Of a stretch of DNA of 64,000 nt, positions 50,540-62,248 are shown piece by piece. The stretch spans positions 57,081-121,080 of the forward strand of contig JAMYHL010000097.1 of assembly GCA_025531455.1 (NCBI GenBank), written 5' to 3'. The DNA comes from Apiotrichum sp. Y4204. Taxonomy: Eukaryota; Basidiomycota; Tremellomycetes; Trichosporonales; Trichosporonaceae. Position 1 is the first letter of the stretch. Each line of letters begins with the position of its first letter. The notes below the pieces were generated by a model, which saw nothing but the letters and a program-made list of their open reading frames with translations, was not told where the DNA came from and did no database searches. A program made the translations under genes and the position numbers.

Positions 50540-50565
<26 letters not shown>
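50540..50565. repeat. GA dinucleotide microsatellite
   Basis: Thirteen uninterrupted AG/GA units in non-coding DNA. Confidence 0.9.
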
Positions 50566-50570
<5 letters not shown>

Positions 50571-50804
50571 ACAAGAGAGTGAGCACAAGAGCGCGCGGCG
50601 CCAGAGGGAAGATGTGCTCCAGGGACACGAACGATGGCTTCCGAACCCCAAGAGCCAGGGACACAGCCACGGCCCACAGGGACCCGAGGGGGGACCAAGA
50701 AGGGTTGCAGGGAAAGGGAACTTGCAGGATAACAACCAGGGATCAAAGGGAAGAGATGATGGTATGATAATCCGTAAAAACCCTTCACAAGCAAGGGATA
50801 TAGG

Positions 50805-50830
50805 CTCTCGTGCTCTCGTGCTCTCGGTGC
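50805..50830. repeat. Short tandem repeat, unit CTCTCGTG
   Basis: About three copies of an 8-mer CTCTCGTG, the last changed to CTCTCGGTG. Confidence 0.7.
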
Positions 50831-52137
50831 TCTACTTATCTCAGTCTTTGGTCGATGTCGCTTGCGCAATGTAGCCAGATGGAGCAAATCCGATGTTCCC
50901 GGCCGCGCGCGAAAGCCAACACAAAATCTCAAGCTCTCCGACCGGCGCGTGTGGGTGTTCGCTCTACCCGCGGGAAGCTCGAGAGTACGCGAGGGCAATG
51001 GTGTCGATTATCCAGCGCCACCAGCGCAAGGACCCCGGATGTGGCTAGTGGTTCGGTACTGGACACTCCTTCTCCCGGATGTCGTGAGCACAAGAGGAGC
51101 TCGGTGCCTCCTGGTGAGATTGGAAGAGCTTGAGCCTATGGCCTGTGGCTTGTGGTCTGTAACGATATGCCGCTCAAACAGGGCCGAACGCCGAGCGCCG
51201 AGCGCCGAACCGGGCGCCGTCGCGTTCAATGATTCCCGTGGCGTCTAGGGGTCGAGGGGATCCACTGGAAGAGTGACAAGGTGTCACAAGGCAAACCGTC
51301 CAGCGTGCAGCAGTAACGTGCTGCCGCAGCAGTTGGCGCAAGTGGGCGTCGGCGGTGTACTGAAGCGGTGTGGTTGATGGTGAGCAGGATAAGCAGTGGC
51401 CAGGGAATCACTGGCGGCGACAACGAACTCGGTGGCATGTGAATGGACGAGAGCATCGGCGACGTCGGCCCCTCCTGGCTCAGCGCCTCATCCCTGTCGT
51501 CTCCACAAGTCTCCTCGGTTGCCTACGTGTGTACACATGTGGCTCAGCTGGTCAGCCCATGTGAGCTGGCGCGGCACGCTCATTGGCAACCTCGCAAGGG
51601 CCTGTGCGTTGTACACTGTGCATGCATACCGCTCGGTGCCAGCTTGGCCATGGTGGCCAGACACTCGGTGTGGAATGCATCATGTTGTGGTGCACTGCAG
51701 CAAACGGTGGCCGACAGTACTTCATCGAGCTGTACAGTACAGACAGTGGCAACACATGCCTCACATTGCCCCAACAGATCAACCGATGCTCCAAAGATCC
51801 AAATTACATGCCTCATCCGCGTAAACAGACTATCGGGATATAATGTGCCGAAGGCAGAACAATTGGCTCGAGCCCCGAGGCCGAGGCGCTGAGGGCGAGC
51901 AGAGGGTACCGAGTAGAGGATAGAGAGGGTCAAGGGCGGGGAAGCACGGATAATTACGCTCAGATCCCACTCTGGGGGCGTCGAGGACACTACTACTGTT
52001 ATACTGATACCAAGCAGCATGACAGGGGTATATAGACTCTCAATAGACGGAATGCACTAGCATACAAGCCAAGCGGAACCACAGAGCGCGGTGCAAGGTG
52101 GTGGTCAGTCGTCCCACGAGGCGACTCACCTACTCAT

Positions 52138-52174
52138 CCTCTGCTCCTCTGCTCCTCTGCTCCTCTGCTCCTCT
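52138..52174. repeat. Tandem octamer repeat, unit CTCCTCTG
   Basis: More than four head-to-tail copies of CTCCTCTG in non-coding DNA. Confidence 0.85.
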
Positions 52175-52333
52175 TTGCCACCCTTTTGACATGATCTTTG
52201 TGGTTCCTCGCTCTCCACCGTGTCCCTACATCCTGTTCCTGCGTACGTCATCAACAATCGCCGTCGAGCAACCGAGCGACCGTGCCGACTGGCGCAGAAT
52301 TTGCACCACTACCGGGAGGTTACTACATGACAC

Positions 52334-52361
52334 CTCGGGCCTCCACCCTCGGGCCTCCACC
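52334..52361. repeat. Perfect 14-bp tandem duplication
   Basis: CTCGGGCCTCCACC occurs twice in direct succession. Confidence 0.8.
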
Positions 52362-53324
52362 CTGGCCCCCGTTTTGCAAGCGATGTCTCCCTCAAGACTG
52401 TGTGATACCGCAGAGCACTACCGAAGCGGTTAACAACGGCAGTTGGTGTGCACATTACAAGAAAGAGTTACGAAGTAGCTCATTGAGCCTCTCAGGGATC
52501 TGCAGGATTTGCGCAACCATGACGCCGATCCGTCGATCCCTCCTTTTTGCTCTTCGTCGAATCCTCAACCCCCTAACCCGGGATCCCGAAAACGACGTCT
52601 TACGCCATATACGCCAATGGTCAATGATCAATCGCTGGCCACTGGAAACACTACTGGTCTATGTATGTACCCCCAACACAACACCAGAGGCCAAGAAACA
52701 TTGGTCTCAGTCACAGATCACAACAACAAGCAACACATGCAACCCAGCGGGTTGTGGCTCGCTACGGTGACATCTCGTCATCCCATCGCTTCTGCTTAGC
52801 CTCGACAATGGCTGGCAGCACCCCACATCACACTGCACAACGCTCCCTGGCCCTGTGATCCTGTGGCCTCCCAGGTACGGCAGGGTGAGATAATGGCCGT
52901 ATGATTTATGCGTAGGACCGAATCGTCCGCCTTCATCATCTCGTCATGCCGGTGCCAATCCCTTGGCCCCTGGACAGATCGGACAATGTGCCGTATCTGG
53001 CCGACATGGATGTTTGTGTGTTGTTGTTTATTATTGTTCCTCGGTCGCCGATCTCCTTCTCGGAGGAACATTATTGTTGTGCAGATGTGCTGATGTCAAC
53101 AACGTTGTGAAGGAAGGAATGTTGGTACATTTCAGGCAATGATAGGCAACTTGTCGATCCGATCTCACCGACAGGGCTGTGCTCCTGTCGTTGAGGTCGT
53201 TGTGAGGTTTGCGTTCACAAAGGTATCGCAATGGTAATGCTCGATCGATAGACGCGCTCCCATCATTAGGTCCCAATGTACAATCCACCTCTGCATCCGT
53301 TCTACAATAGCCCTCTGTCCATCT

Positions 53325-55531
53325 CTAGTGTCCTGCTGTGATCGCGCTCTCGGCTGCGGCCGCCTCCTTTTCCCACTGACGCTCCTGCTCCTCATCCTCC
53401 TCGTCCGATTCCTCCGAGTGCCACTGTCGGGCGCGCTCCACTGCCCGCGCCCAGCCGCGCCGCAGCTTGGCGCGGCGCTTGGCGTCGATCTGCGGCTCAA
53501 ACAGCTGCGTGTCCGCCGTGTTGACGGCGGCCAGCGTCTCGGGGCGCGCAAGATCCCACCCGAAGAGGCCCAGCGCATGGCCCGCCAAAATCGCCGAGCC
53601 GAGCGCCGTCGACTCGCGCATCGCCGGCCGACAGACCTTGAATCCGCCGATCTTCCGTCAGTTGTTGCGTCGACAACAGCCCGATCATCAAAGAAATAAA
53701 AACTCACATCCGCTTGGATTTGCATCGCGACGTCCGAGTTGGTCAGACCGCCGTCCACCTTCAGGACGTCGAGACGCACGCCACTCTCGGTTTCGATGAC
53801 GTCGAGCACAGCGCGCGTTTGGAAACAGACGGCCTCGAGCGTCGCACGTGCAATGTGGGCTGCTGTTGTGTATAGCGTCATTCCGATGAGGGTTCCGGTA
53901 GCATGGCGGTCCCAGTATGGAGCAAGAAGACCGGCAAATGCGGTCACAAAGTAGACACCGCCAGTGTCGGGTACCGAGCCCGCCAGCATGTTGATCTGCG
54001 ACGACTCCTCAATGAGGTTAACCTGGTCACGGAGCCTGCGTGTTAGACATGTGTGGAGTTGCAAGTGACTATACGCACCATTTGATGGCCGAGCCGGCAA
54101 CGGCGATAGAACCCTCGAGTGCGTATGCGGGCTTCGCGTTCGGGCCAGCCTGGTATGCGACAGTGGTGATGAGACCGTTATTGGACGTGACAATGTCGTC
54201 TCCCGTGTTGAAGAGCACGAAAGAGCCGGTGCCGTACGTGTTCTTGGCCTCGCCGGCCTTAAGGCACTTGTTGCCAACGAGGGCCGCCTGCTGGTCTCCA
54301 GCTATACCAGCAATGGGCACGCCGGCGAGAGCCGTGTCCATGCGCTCCGAGATATTGCCGTACACCTCGGCGGAGGAGACAATCTTCGGGAGGATGGATG
54401 CATTGAAGCCGAAAAAGTCGAGCAGACCCTGGTGCCACTGCATGGTGCTAAGGTCCATGAGCAGCGTACGCGATGCGTTCGTCACGTCGATGATGTGCAG
54501 CCCGCCCTCCTCGCTGCCCGTCAAGTTGTACACCAGCCAGGTGTCGACAGTACCGACGCAGAGGTCATCCTTGTCGTGTGCCTCCCGAACCTCCTTGTGG
54601 TGGTCAAGCATCCAACGCAGCTTGATGGCGGAGAAGTAAGTCGAGAGGGGAATACCTGTGACAGCGACAAGACCATCGCGACCTGTGACCCTCTTTCCGT
54701 CGCTCCCGACGAACCCTTCAGTCTCCAGCTTGTGTTCCATGTGCTTGACGGTCGACACTGTGCGCGTGTCATCCCACACGATCGCATTGCAGAGCGGCTT
54801 GCCAGTGGCCCGCGACCAGCACACCGTTGTTTCACGCTGGTTGGTGATTCCTGCCGTCAGCAAATATCTCCATCTCACTTCCACACGTACCAATGCCCTT
54901 GACACTTTCCTGCTGCCATCCCATGAACTCGAGTTTGTGCATCGCGCGGTTGATGCACTCGCGCATAGCGTCCACAAGGTCAATCGGGTCCTGTTCGTGC
55001 CATCCCGCATGGGGGAGAATCTGCTCAAACTCGGTCTGGTGCTCGGTGATGATCTTGGCATTCTCGTCAAACACGATGAATCGAGTAGAGCTGGCCATTA
55101 GCTGAGGCTCGATTGTTGTCAACTCACGTCGTACCGCAATCAAGGGAGCCGATGAACTGCGCATCTTGTGGGTGCGCCTGCGTGAATCCACCGAGACCAC
55201 CGAGACCACCAAGGCCGCCGAGACCGTGGAGACCGTGGCCTGGATGTTCGCCCGCAAAACTGCTTTTCCGGCTCTGGATCTTGTCCGTCATGAGCGGGAT
55301 GGTCGGCGATCCGGCACGCGACAGCAGCGACGGCGTCGCAGGGCCAGAATACTCAGCCTTCGTTATCGGGAACGGCCCAGAGGCAAGAGAACTCCGCCTG
55401 CTGAGGGAGCGCGAGCCATAGCTGCTGTGGCCGCCGACGTACATTGGGCGCGGTGCGGCCATCGAGCTCCGCCTCGACCCGGCGCGCGAGGACGCCGGAG
55501 ACTCGAGGAGAGCAGACTCGTCAACAACCAT
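53325..55531 (-). CDS. GUT1: Glycerol kinase with N-terminal regulatory-type tail
   Basis: Phosphorylates glycerol to glycerol 3-phosphate with ATP for glycerol use and lipid synthesis. Predicted 676 residues in five exons: 55531-55128, 55090-54891, 54850-54079, 54035-53708, 53651-53325. The FGGY kinase core starts at about residue 128 ([16 protein letters not shown]). Then come [128 protein letters not shown] and [13 protein letters not shown]. The last intron ends at an AAG acceptor, which gives IGGFKV before CRPAMRE; a later AAG is possible. The ~127-residue N-terminal extension has RRSS (20-23, 45-48), RKSS (88-91) and a GLGG repeat (about 101-116). A bacterial or animal glycerol kinase is ~500 residues. 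Confidence 0.95.
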
Positions 55532-58500
55532 AGTGGATGGAAAGTGTCGTGCAAAGAGGAGGGATTAGGAGGTTGGGGAAGAGGTAGTGCTTGTGCCGAT
55601 GTGCGATGGATTAAAGTGAGCAGTAGACTGCACGAGCTCTACTTGTATCGAGCGGGCTACGGTGGGTGATGGGGGCAGGTAGGTTCTTCTCGGCGTGGGT
55701 GGGGCAGTTTGGCCGGCTAGTCGGTTTGACGATTTCGGTCTTGGTTATCGCGTGGTGACAGCCTCGTCTATTTTCTATATTCCTCTAGCCTATGATGGGT
55801 CCGTCCACCTTGGCGCCTAAGCACAAGTGTCGTAGCCGGGACTGGGATCCTGGGACCGCCGGCTGGGCAAGCGGGGAACGGCGGGGGTGGGGAGGGGGGC
55901 AACAGGGGTGGTGTGGTGCACGTCACGCGCGCGGCGCGGAGGAGCGCGGTGGTGAGGAGTATGATGGCCGCGACGGTGACAGACCCAGAAGAATGTCCGA
56001 ACTGTGCTGATGCGCTGAGCAATAGTGCAATGATGCAAATGGGCCAGGGCCAGGGGCCAACTGCGCGCGGTGGAGTCTAATTACGCAGATGGGACCTGAA
56101 AAAGGGGCGACTGCAGGCTCAGGATCCCGGATCCCAGACCTCTGTCTCGCGGCGGTTGTCGGTCGCAAAAAAAAGTGGAAATGCTGGAGGATGAATGAAC
56201 GGCCATGCACGGAGCTCGGTCCACTTATGACTCTGTCTCGGCCAGCCGTGTAGCCGTCGCTGCCGTCATGATGGGATGGAACGACGAGATGTCTGGCAGG
56301 GACCACAATATCACAATCCGCCACGGGCACCTACATGCAGCACAACAGACTCCAAAGCTCAAACATAGGTTACACTTGTGGGTGCGTGTGCACCGCGAAA
56401 TTCCAGACCCGGGCCAGACATGAGCGAACCAGAGGAGGCCAGAGGGCGCAACCGGCAAGAGCGGGCCGCGGCATCCGAGATTCCCCAATGTACCAATGTG
56501 GCGCAACTGGTCCAACGACTCGCACCCAGCTACATCGACCCGGCGGCAATGAATTTTAGCCAACACACTCTTGCAAGCTCACACTCTCATTCGTCGCATG
56601 CGTCGCAGGATCGCAGTCGCGCATGGCCGCTTGGCAGCGTGTGCCGCAGTCCGCAGTACCGCGCAGTCCGGCTTGTCCGGAGACGTTGGCCGAGATGCCG
56701 AAGACTCGCCGGACCTGGCTCGTTACGGCGCCGATCGCGCGCCGGATGGTCCGCCACATTGGACCCACTGAAGTTACCATGGCGATCTCAACGAGCGAAC
56801 GAACGACCACAATGTTGCCTTGTAGGCCATGTATGCTATTGAGCGATCAACACGCTCCCTGCCTTCTTTCGATCTCAACGGCCAGTTCCCAGACTTTGTT
56901 ATCAGGTGCCTGTTGCCATCTAATGCCCGATCGCTGCTTCCCACGGCATTTGCCACCCAGCAATCTCGAGACGCATAGTCTTGGTTCGATCCACCACACG
57001 CTGCACCGACAACTTGCAAAACCTCCAGTGGTTCGCAATGTGGCTTCCAAATGCAGCTGCACACTGGTACCAGCAGTGGACATGCAGTCAGGCACCGGAG
57101 GATCGGAGGACAAAACTTCGCACATGTCAATGTGTCAGATCATGTCAGAAGCTCCAGACTGATTTTTCAGATCATGCCAGATCATGCAAGACTGCCAACC
57201 GGAAGACGTGGACAGGGCGCTCTTTTCGATACCAGAATGTCGTCTCATCTGACCTGAATAACATCCAGGTGGAGATCGTGGAAGCCGATCCTCCTGCGGT
57301 TCCCAGTGGCCCAGCGGCCAGTGGCCCAATCGCCCGAGGCATATCCAATATGAAGGCGTATGTCTATATGCCGCTCCTGTCACCGTTCACATGTTGACGA
57401 GGGCATTCACAAGATCACAAGATCACAAATCAATTGTACGAGCATGTATGGCTTGTTCAACGCTCGCAACGCAAAATTTCAATCTTGCACACACGATCAA
57501 AGGATCAAAGGATCCAAGGGTCATTCTTTCAGTATATCCTGATCTCCTGACGCGCTCGACCGGTAGCCCGGTAGCGTAAGCGAGCAACAGATCGCAGATC
57601 TTTCGCAAAGGGTTACAGGGTGACATGAAACCTTTCCTATCTCCGTCCCCTCGACGCTGTCGCTGTTCCGTCTTTCCACCTCTACTGTATCAAATCTCGA
57701 CGCTGACGGCAAAGGACCGTGGTCTTGAATATTTGAACGAACAGCACACGAGACGCCTCAGGTGGACGGAGATGGTGACGTTAGTGGCTTGCGATTAAGC
57801 AGTTTTGTAGCTTCCCGTTTCTCCATCTCCGCGCCTTCCGCGACTTCCGTCCGCTCGAGCCCGTTTATGATCCGAGACGAGATTACCTGGACGACTGTTG
57901 TGTGTCCGATTTGCCTGCGTGGAAGGTAGACCACTGATCATGGATCAACGGAGCCACCGCATGCATACGACGTCGCGGCTGTGGGATCTGACCCTCCAAC
58001 GCAAGGCTCCCCGTGTGGCAGCACCGGTGGCGTACTCCTCTCCGCCTAGGTACCCAGGTACTGAGAAGGTGAGAAGGGGCACGACATGAGGTTGGTCAGA
58101 TTTGCCAGCTTTTGCCTCTGCTGGCCAGAGCGCTGTTTGTATTGCCCTCTTTTTTGCTTTTTGGACATTTACGACGTTTTACAACATCCGCCTTCGTGTT
58201 TGCATGTTGGTTGTTGTGATTTCTTGTTCCTGTCCCTAAATGGATGTTCAGTACTGTACAACCAACCACCCACTACTACTGATGCGCCAGAAGGGCGGCT
58301 TACGCAGCTTGATGGCCGGAGAGGAAACAAAGTTTGAGAGTCATACATGCATGACAGGATCTATGGATCTATGGGAGAACGTGAGATGGGATGCTCAGTC
58401 CACACACCCAGGGCTGAAGGAAACTGACCTCGCGCCACACCTCGATCCACCTTTACACACCCGTTTACCACAATCAAACCACGACGCCCCCGCGCCCACG

Positions 58501-59049
58501 CCTCGTTTTTCCCTATGCTCCCTCAACTGTCTCCCCTCCCCGCTGGCGGCTGTTGCTGGTGGTGGTCTGGTGGTGTAGATGGGTACAGTAGGTGGTGGCG
58601 GCGGAGGGGCCGGAGGGGGGGGAAAAACCAAACAGTCTGCCCCTGTGGCCCGGTGGTCGATCCGAACCTACGGAAACGGAGACATTCCCAACCTACCGAA
58701 ACGGAGACATTATGGTCGAATGGTCTTGCAGCTTGCATTCTGGCGTTCTTGGTCCACATCCACATTCAATCTCTCTCCCACTTTTATCCGGAACCAACCA
58801 CTTCAGCACATCCGTTCCACGCATTCCATTCATTCCTTTCTTCCAGATCAACTGTCTTTTAGTCTCCTCTTCATTCATCTCCCTTCACCCACGAGCCGTT
58901 TACATTGTCAAAACCGGCCTTTGAGCTCGCCCTGCAGATCTCATCTTAGTAGGCTAACCTGCAGGCCTCTGAGATAGTAGTCTCGGCGTCACTGCTCGGT
59001 CTCTGCAACAGACTACCGAGGCCTTGCTCGTAGTGTCTGCGCCGAACTA
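55532..59049. other. 3.5-kb intergenic region between GUT1 and the GT90 gene
   Basis: Divergent promoters of GUT1 and the glycosyltransferase gene lie at its ends. No supported gene between. A 25-bp tandem duplication is at 58662-58711. Short open frames, including a Cys-rich one at 58086-58337, look random in composition. Confidence 0.4.
58662..58711. repeat. 25-bp tandem duplication with two mismatches
   Basis: CCGAACCTACGGAAACGGAG plus ACATT, followed directly by a copy with changes at two positions (CCCAACCTACCGAAACGGAG plus ACATT). It lies 340 bp upstream of the GT90 gene. Confidence 0.85.
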
Positions 59050-61244
59050 ATGCCTCCCAAAAGGGCATTTTATATTGCGCAAGACACACCTAATGTGAGC
59101 CCGAACTTCGGACCACTGCGCGACCCACAACCTCTATCGCCCTCCGCTGCCCCAATTTCGATATCCACAAGCGCCCAACGGTCGCCCAAGCGTCGCAACG
59201 TTGGTCTCCCTGGCGCTGCTGGCAAACCATTCACGATGAGCGTTCCCCGGCCGATCAGACGGCCACGCATGATCATCTATGTTCTTGTTATCCTTGCTCT
59301 GCTTTACTGGTTTGGAGTGCGGCATGGACTCGGCATAGAGCGCGCCGATCCCCTCCCCCTCGGTTTCGCGCCAACGTCGGGGCACCGGTCTCGACCCCGC
59401 TCAATGAACTTTGGGCGGAATGGCGTTGCATCTCTCCTCCCGGTGCGCAAGGGTGCCACGCCGGAACATCCTTTCTACGAGTTGATGGAGCGCGCAGAGG
59501 AGATGTGGCGTATGATCTTGGGGCGCCAGTCCCAGACTCTCCCAGCGGCCGTCAAGGAGTACCGTAGGCGCTACGGCATGGAACCCCCCGCCGGCTTTGA
59601 CTTGTGGTTCCAGTTCGCCAAGGAGAACAACGTGCAGCTTGTGGACGAGTACGACCTGATGATGCGCGACATTCTTGCTCATAACGCTCTCGAGCCGGGC
59701 ACGTACAGGAACCGTACCAAGGCGTTACACAACCAGCCGTTCACGTATACGATTGGCGTCACAAACAGCGGCGTCAAGGTCAGCGGACCGCGAGCTAAGA
59801 ACCCCCGCCCGAAGAAACTGGCCGCCATGATCGAGGGCTTCGCGTATGCCTTCCCTCCCAACTTCACAGTGGACATCAGCGGAAGCGACCACGACGTGTC
59901 GTCCGTTGTCCTCGGCAAGGACCAGCGGAAACGTGCCATGGAGCATGTGCGGCGGCGAGAGTGTAAGTCGGATAGATGGCCGGTTACTGACTACTAGATT
60001 TCTCCCCGGATGAGCTGGCGCACTACGAGAACCCGCGACGCACCCCTGCCTTCGGCTGGTTTGTGAGTCCGGACTGTGTTTGATGGAAGGAATGAACCAC
60101 TAACTTGCCAGAAAGCATGTCCTCTCGACTCTCCGGCTAACAAGCGTGCAGACGCAGAATATGACAACAACGAACATGACACGTTCATCCACGACCACGT
60201 AGCGACCATGGACTTCTGCGAGTTCCCGAAGCTCAAGCGTCTCCACGGTGCTCTGTGTGTCGACCGTGAGGACCGCTCACAATCAATCCTCAAGCCTTGG
60301 ATCGTTCACTCCAAGCTCCCGGGCGACGCTTCGTTCCTCCTGCCGCCCATCCAGGGTTTCACCAATCTCACCCAGGCGGACATCCCGGCCCTCGGCAAAT
60401 GGGAGGACAAGTTGGACCCACGAGTACACTGGCGCGGCTCGTCTACGGGTGGAACGTCGGATCAGATAGACTGGCGCGACTCACACCGCATGCGCCTGCA
60501 TTTCCTGTTCAACGGCAAGAAAGGTGGCGATCCTGAGTTTGATGCGCTGCAGCGCACGCTCATCCAGCCTGATGGCCACGGCGGGTACGAGAAGGTTGAA
60601 CGCCCTGCAGGACCGATGGCGCGCGCCTATGGTGACGTCCGCTTGGCCGGCAAACCCATCCAGTGCAACCCTCCGAGCGCCTGTAATGAAATGAAGGAGG
60701 AGATTGATTTCGCTCCCGCTGTTCTGCCGAAGAACACTTGGATGTTCCGCTATACTCTCGATGTTGACGGTAACGCTTGGTCTGAGCGTTTCCACCGTCT
60801 TCTCTCGAGCGCGAGCCCCGTTATCAAGATGACAATGTTCGCGGATTGGCACATGGTGAGTAATGAGCGCGCGTCAGACCAATACTCGACACTAACATAC
60901 AGGACCGTCTCATCCCATGGTACCACTACATCCCCGTGCAGGTCGATTACTCAGATCTATTCGACATCCTATCCTTCTTCATTGGTCCACTGCGCCAAGA
61001 TGGCTCGGTTGACCACGACAAGGGCCACGACTATCTCGGACACAAGATCGGCCAGGCCGGCCAGAACTTTTCTCTCGAGCACTGGCGCTGGGTAGACATG
61101 CAGGCCTACGTGAGTGACGTTTGATGATGGCCATTGGAGCCACTAGCGTTAACACTACAGATGTTCCGCCTTCTCCTCGAACTCCAGCGCCTGCAGAGCG
61201 ACGACCGCGACGCGGCAGGCTACGTCCCGCGGCCCAAGACATAA
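59050..61244 (+). CDS. GT90 (CAP10/CXT1-type) glycosyltransferase, type II membrane protein
   Basis: Golgi-type glycosyltransferase of the CAP10 family; in Cryptococcus, CXT1 is a beta-1,2-xylosyltransferase for glycolipids and capsule and CAP10 is needed for the capsule. Predicted 670 residues in five exons: 59050-59962, 59998-60062, 60112-60855, 60903-61109, 61161-61244, all joins in frame. A short basic cytosolic tail (SPKRRNVGLPG..RPIRRPR) precedes one membrane helix at about 74-90 (MIIYVLVILALLYWFGV), then a stem and the catalytic part. Marks: SPDELAHYENPRRTPAFGWF with KACPLDSPANKR, WRGSSTGG, HRMRLHFLFNG, KNTWMFRYTLDVDGNAWSER, FHRLLSSASPVIKMTMFADW, IPWYHYIPVQVDYSDLFDIL, LEHWRWVDMQAYMFRLLLEL. 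The sugar and acceptor cannot be told from sequence. Convergent with the PCD-like gene. Confidence 0.92.
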
Positions 61245-61579
61245 CACGCGAGTCCTGTACGCGTTGCGCGATAGACTTTCTAGACTTGACGTATGCGGCG
61301 CGCCGTATACTGTAACAACAGCGATGGACGCTCAGAGTGGAGGTTGCGATATCGAGTCGAGATCGGGAGGCATCAGAGCGAACACATAGATCGGGATCCC
61401 TCAGTAATTGTGTACAGACATGACTGTTCCTGCAAATGCACGTCTTTCATATATTGATAATTGATACAAGGTGTGGAGTAGTGTTGCAGGCAATGGGAAA
61501 GCTGCCATCAGTCAGGTCCAGTCGACTGGAAGGTGCGAACCCCGCCGTTGTCCTCCAAATTTGTTCCCACTGATTGGTA
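61245..61579. other. Convergent 3' spacer
   Basis: 335 bp between the stops of the GT90 gene and the PCD-like gene. AT-rich around 61440-61470, suitable for 3' end formation of one or both. No coding signal. Confidence 0.4.
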
Positions 61580-62248
61580 CTACTCCACAAGCGCCTCGAT
61601 GCGTTCGGCTAGCCGCAGATCCTTATAAGTCACGCCGGGCTTCGGTGTACCCTCGAACTCGGCACCGAGCGGTGGCAGCGGCGTGTGCGTGTGCGTCGAC
61701 ACGTGTAGGACGTACCCTGCCTCGTCGCGGGCGGCGACGATATCGGCCATCGTCGTTGGCAGGTCCGCGTACGGGGCAACCGTCAGTGTCGGGTGGTGCT
61801 GCCGTCAGTTAGAATGGCTGGTCAAAAGCTTCACAGCAAGTCGACCTACATCCTCAGCTTCCACCGCCTCGCCGACCCGCGCCAGGAGCGTCGTGATTCG
61901 GCGCCACCCCTCTCTGCTGGCGGGAAACGCATACGCCCGCGTGAGTCGGCGGTGCTGAAGGTCCGCGCCGCCGAGGACGTCTTCCGCCGCGCTGTGCGAC
62001 GTGCTTCCTCCAGTTCCGCTGATGGCGTCGAGACGCCAGCCAGCCGCATGCAGCGGCGCAAAGGAGGCAAGGAAGACGGGGAGCGGGGGCAGGCGATAAG
62101 GGTTTACGCGTTTTGGTTTGGGACCATCTGTGCCGGCTTGCAGAGATGGTGGTGAGTTATGGATTGCGCGTGATGGGACGGGGGCGGGGACTCGGCTGAG
62201 GAGGGCCCGACCAGCTCGAACAGAGCTTGCGAGGCGGATAGCGTGCAT
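61580..62248 (-). CDS. Pterin-4a-carbinolamine dehydratase-like protein, probably mitochondrial
   Basis: PCD/DCoH family enzymes dehydrate 4a-hydroxytetrahydrobiopterin; many fungi keep a copy of unclear role. Predicted 205 residues in two exons, 62248-61850 and 61798-61580, phase 0. The first ~35 residues (MHAIRLASSVRAGRALLSRV..) are Arg/Ala/Ser-rich without acids and look like a mitochondrial presequence. Core motifs: GWRRITTLLARVGEAVEAED, then HHP at 134-136 exactly at the exon junction, LTVAPYADL, and VLHVSTHTH at 163-171; the HHP and the later His-Thr-His are the family's active-site neighbourhood. About 205 residues is twice the usual size because of the presequence, a Ser/Gly-rich segment before the core and a longer linker. 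Enzyme activity is inferred; the protein could be a divergent, non-catalytic member. Confidence 0.78.

Larger units (their letters stand above)
49236..53324. other. 4.1-kb region without a supported gene
   Basis: Largest gene-free stretch of the window, between the 5' end of the ankyrin gene and the 3' end of GUT1. It contains a possible upstream ankyrin exon (49581-49722), a GA microsatellite (50540-50565), and CTCTCG, CTCCTCTG and 14-bp repeats. Long open frames at 50.0-51.0 kb on the minus strand are simple-sequence rich and overlap each other in two frames, so I do not call them. Confidence 0.4.

Noticed and set aside
50005..50998. Two overlapping minus-strand open frames above 200 codons
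   Set aside because: They overlap each other in different frames, include the translated GA microsatellite (SLSLSLSL) and show no conserved motif.
56940..57000. GGTTCGATCC resembling a tRNA B box
   Set aside because: The flanking bases do not pair into a T stem and no A box or acceptor stem is present upstream.
58086..58337. Cys-rich open frame with FASFCLCWPERCLYCPLFC as a possible fourth micro-protein
   Set aside because: There is no intron after Gly, no pre-intron Cys at the family spacing, and the Cys come from T/G-rich sequence; it does not match the three-gene pattern.
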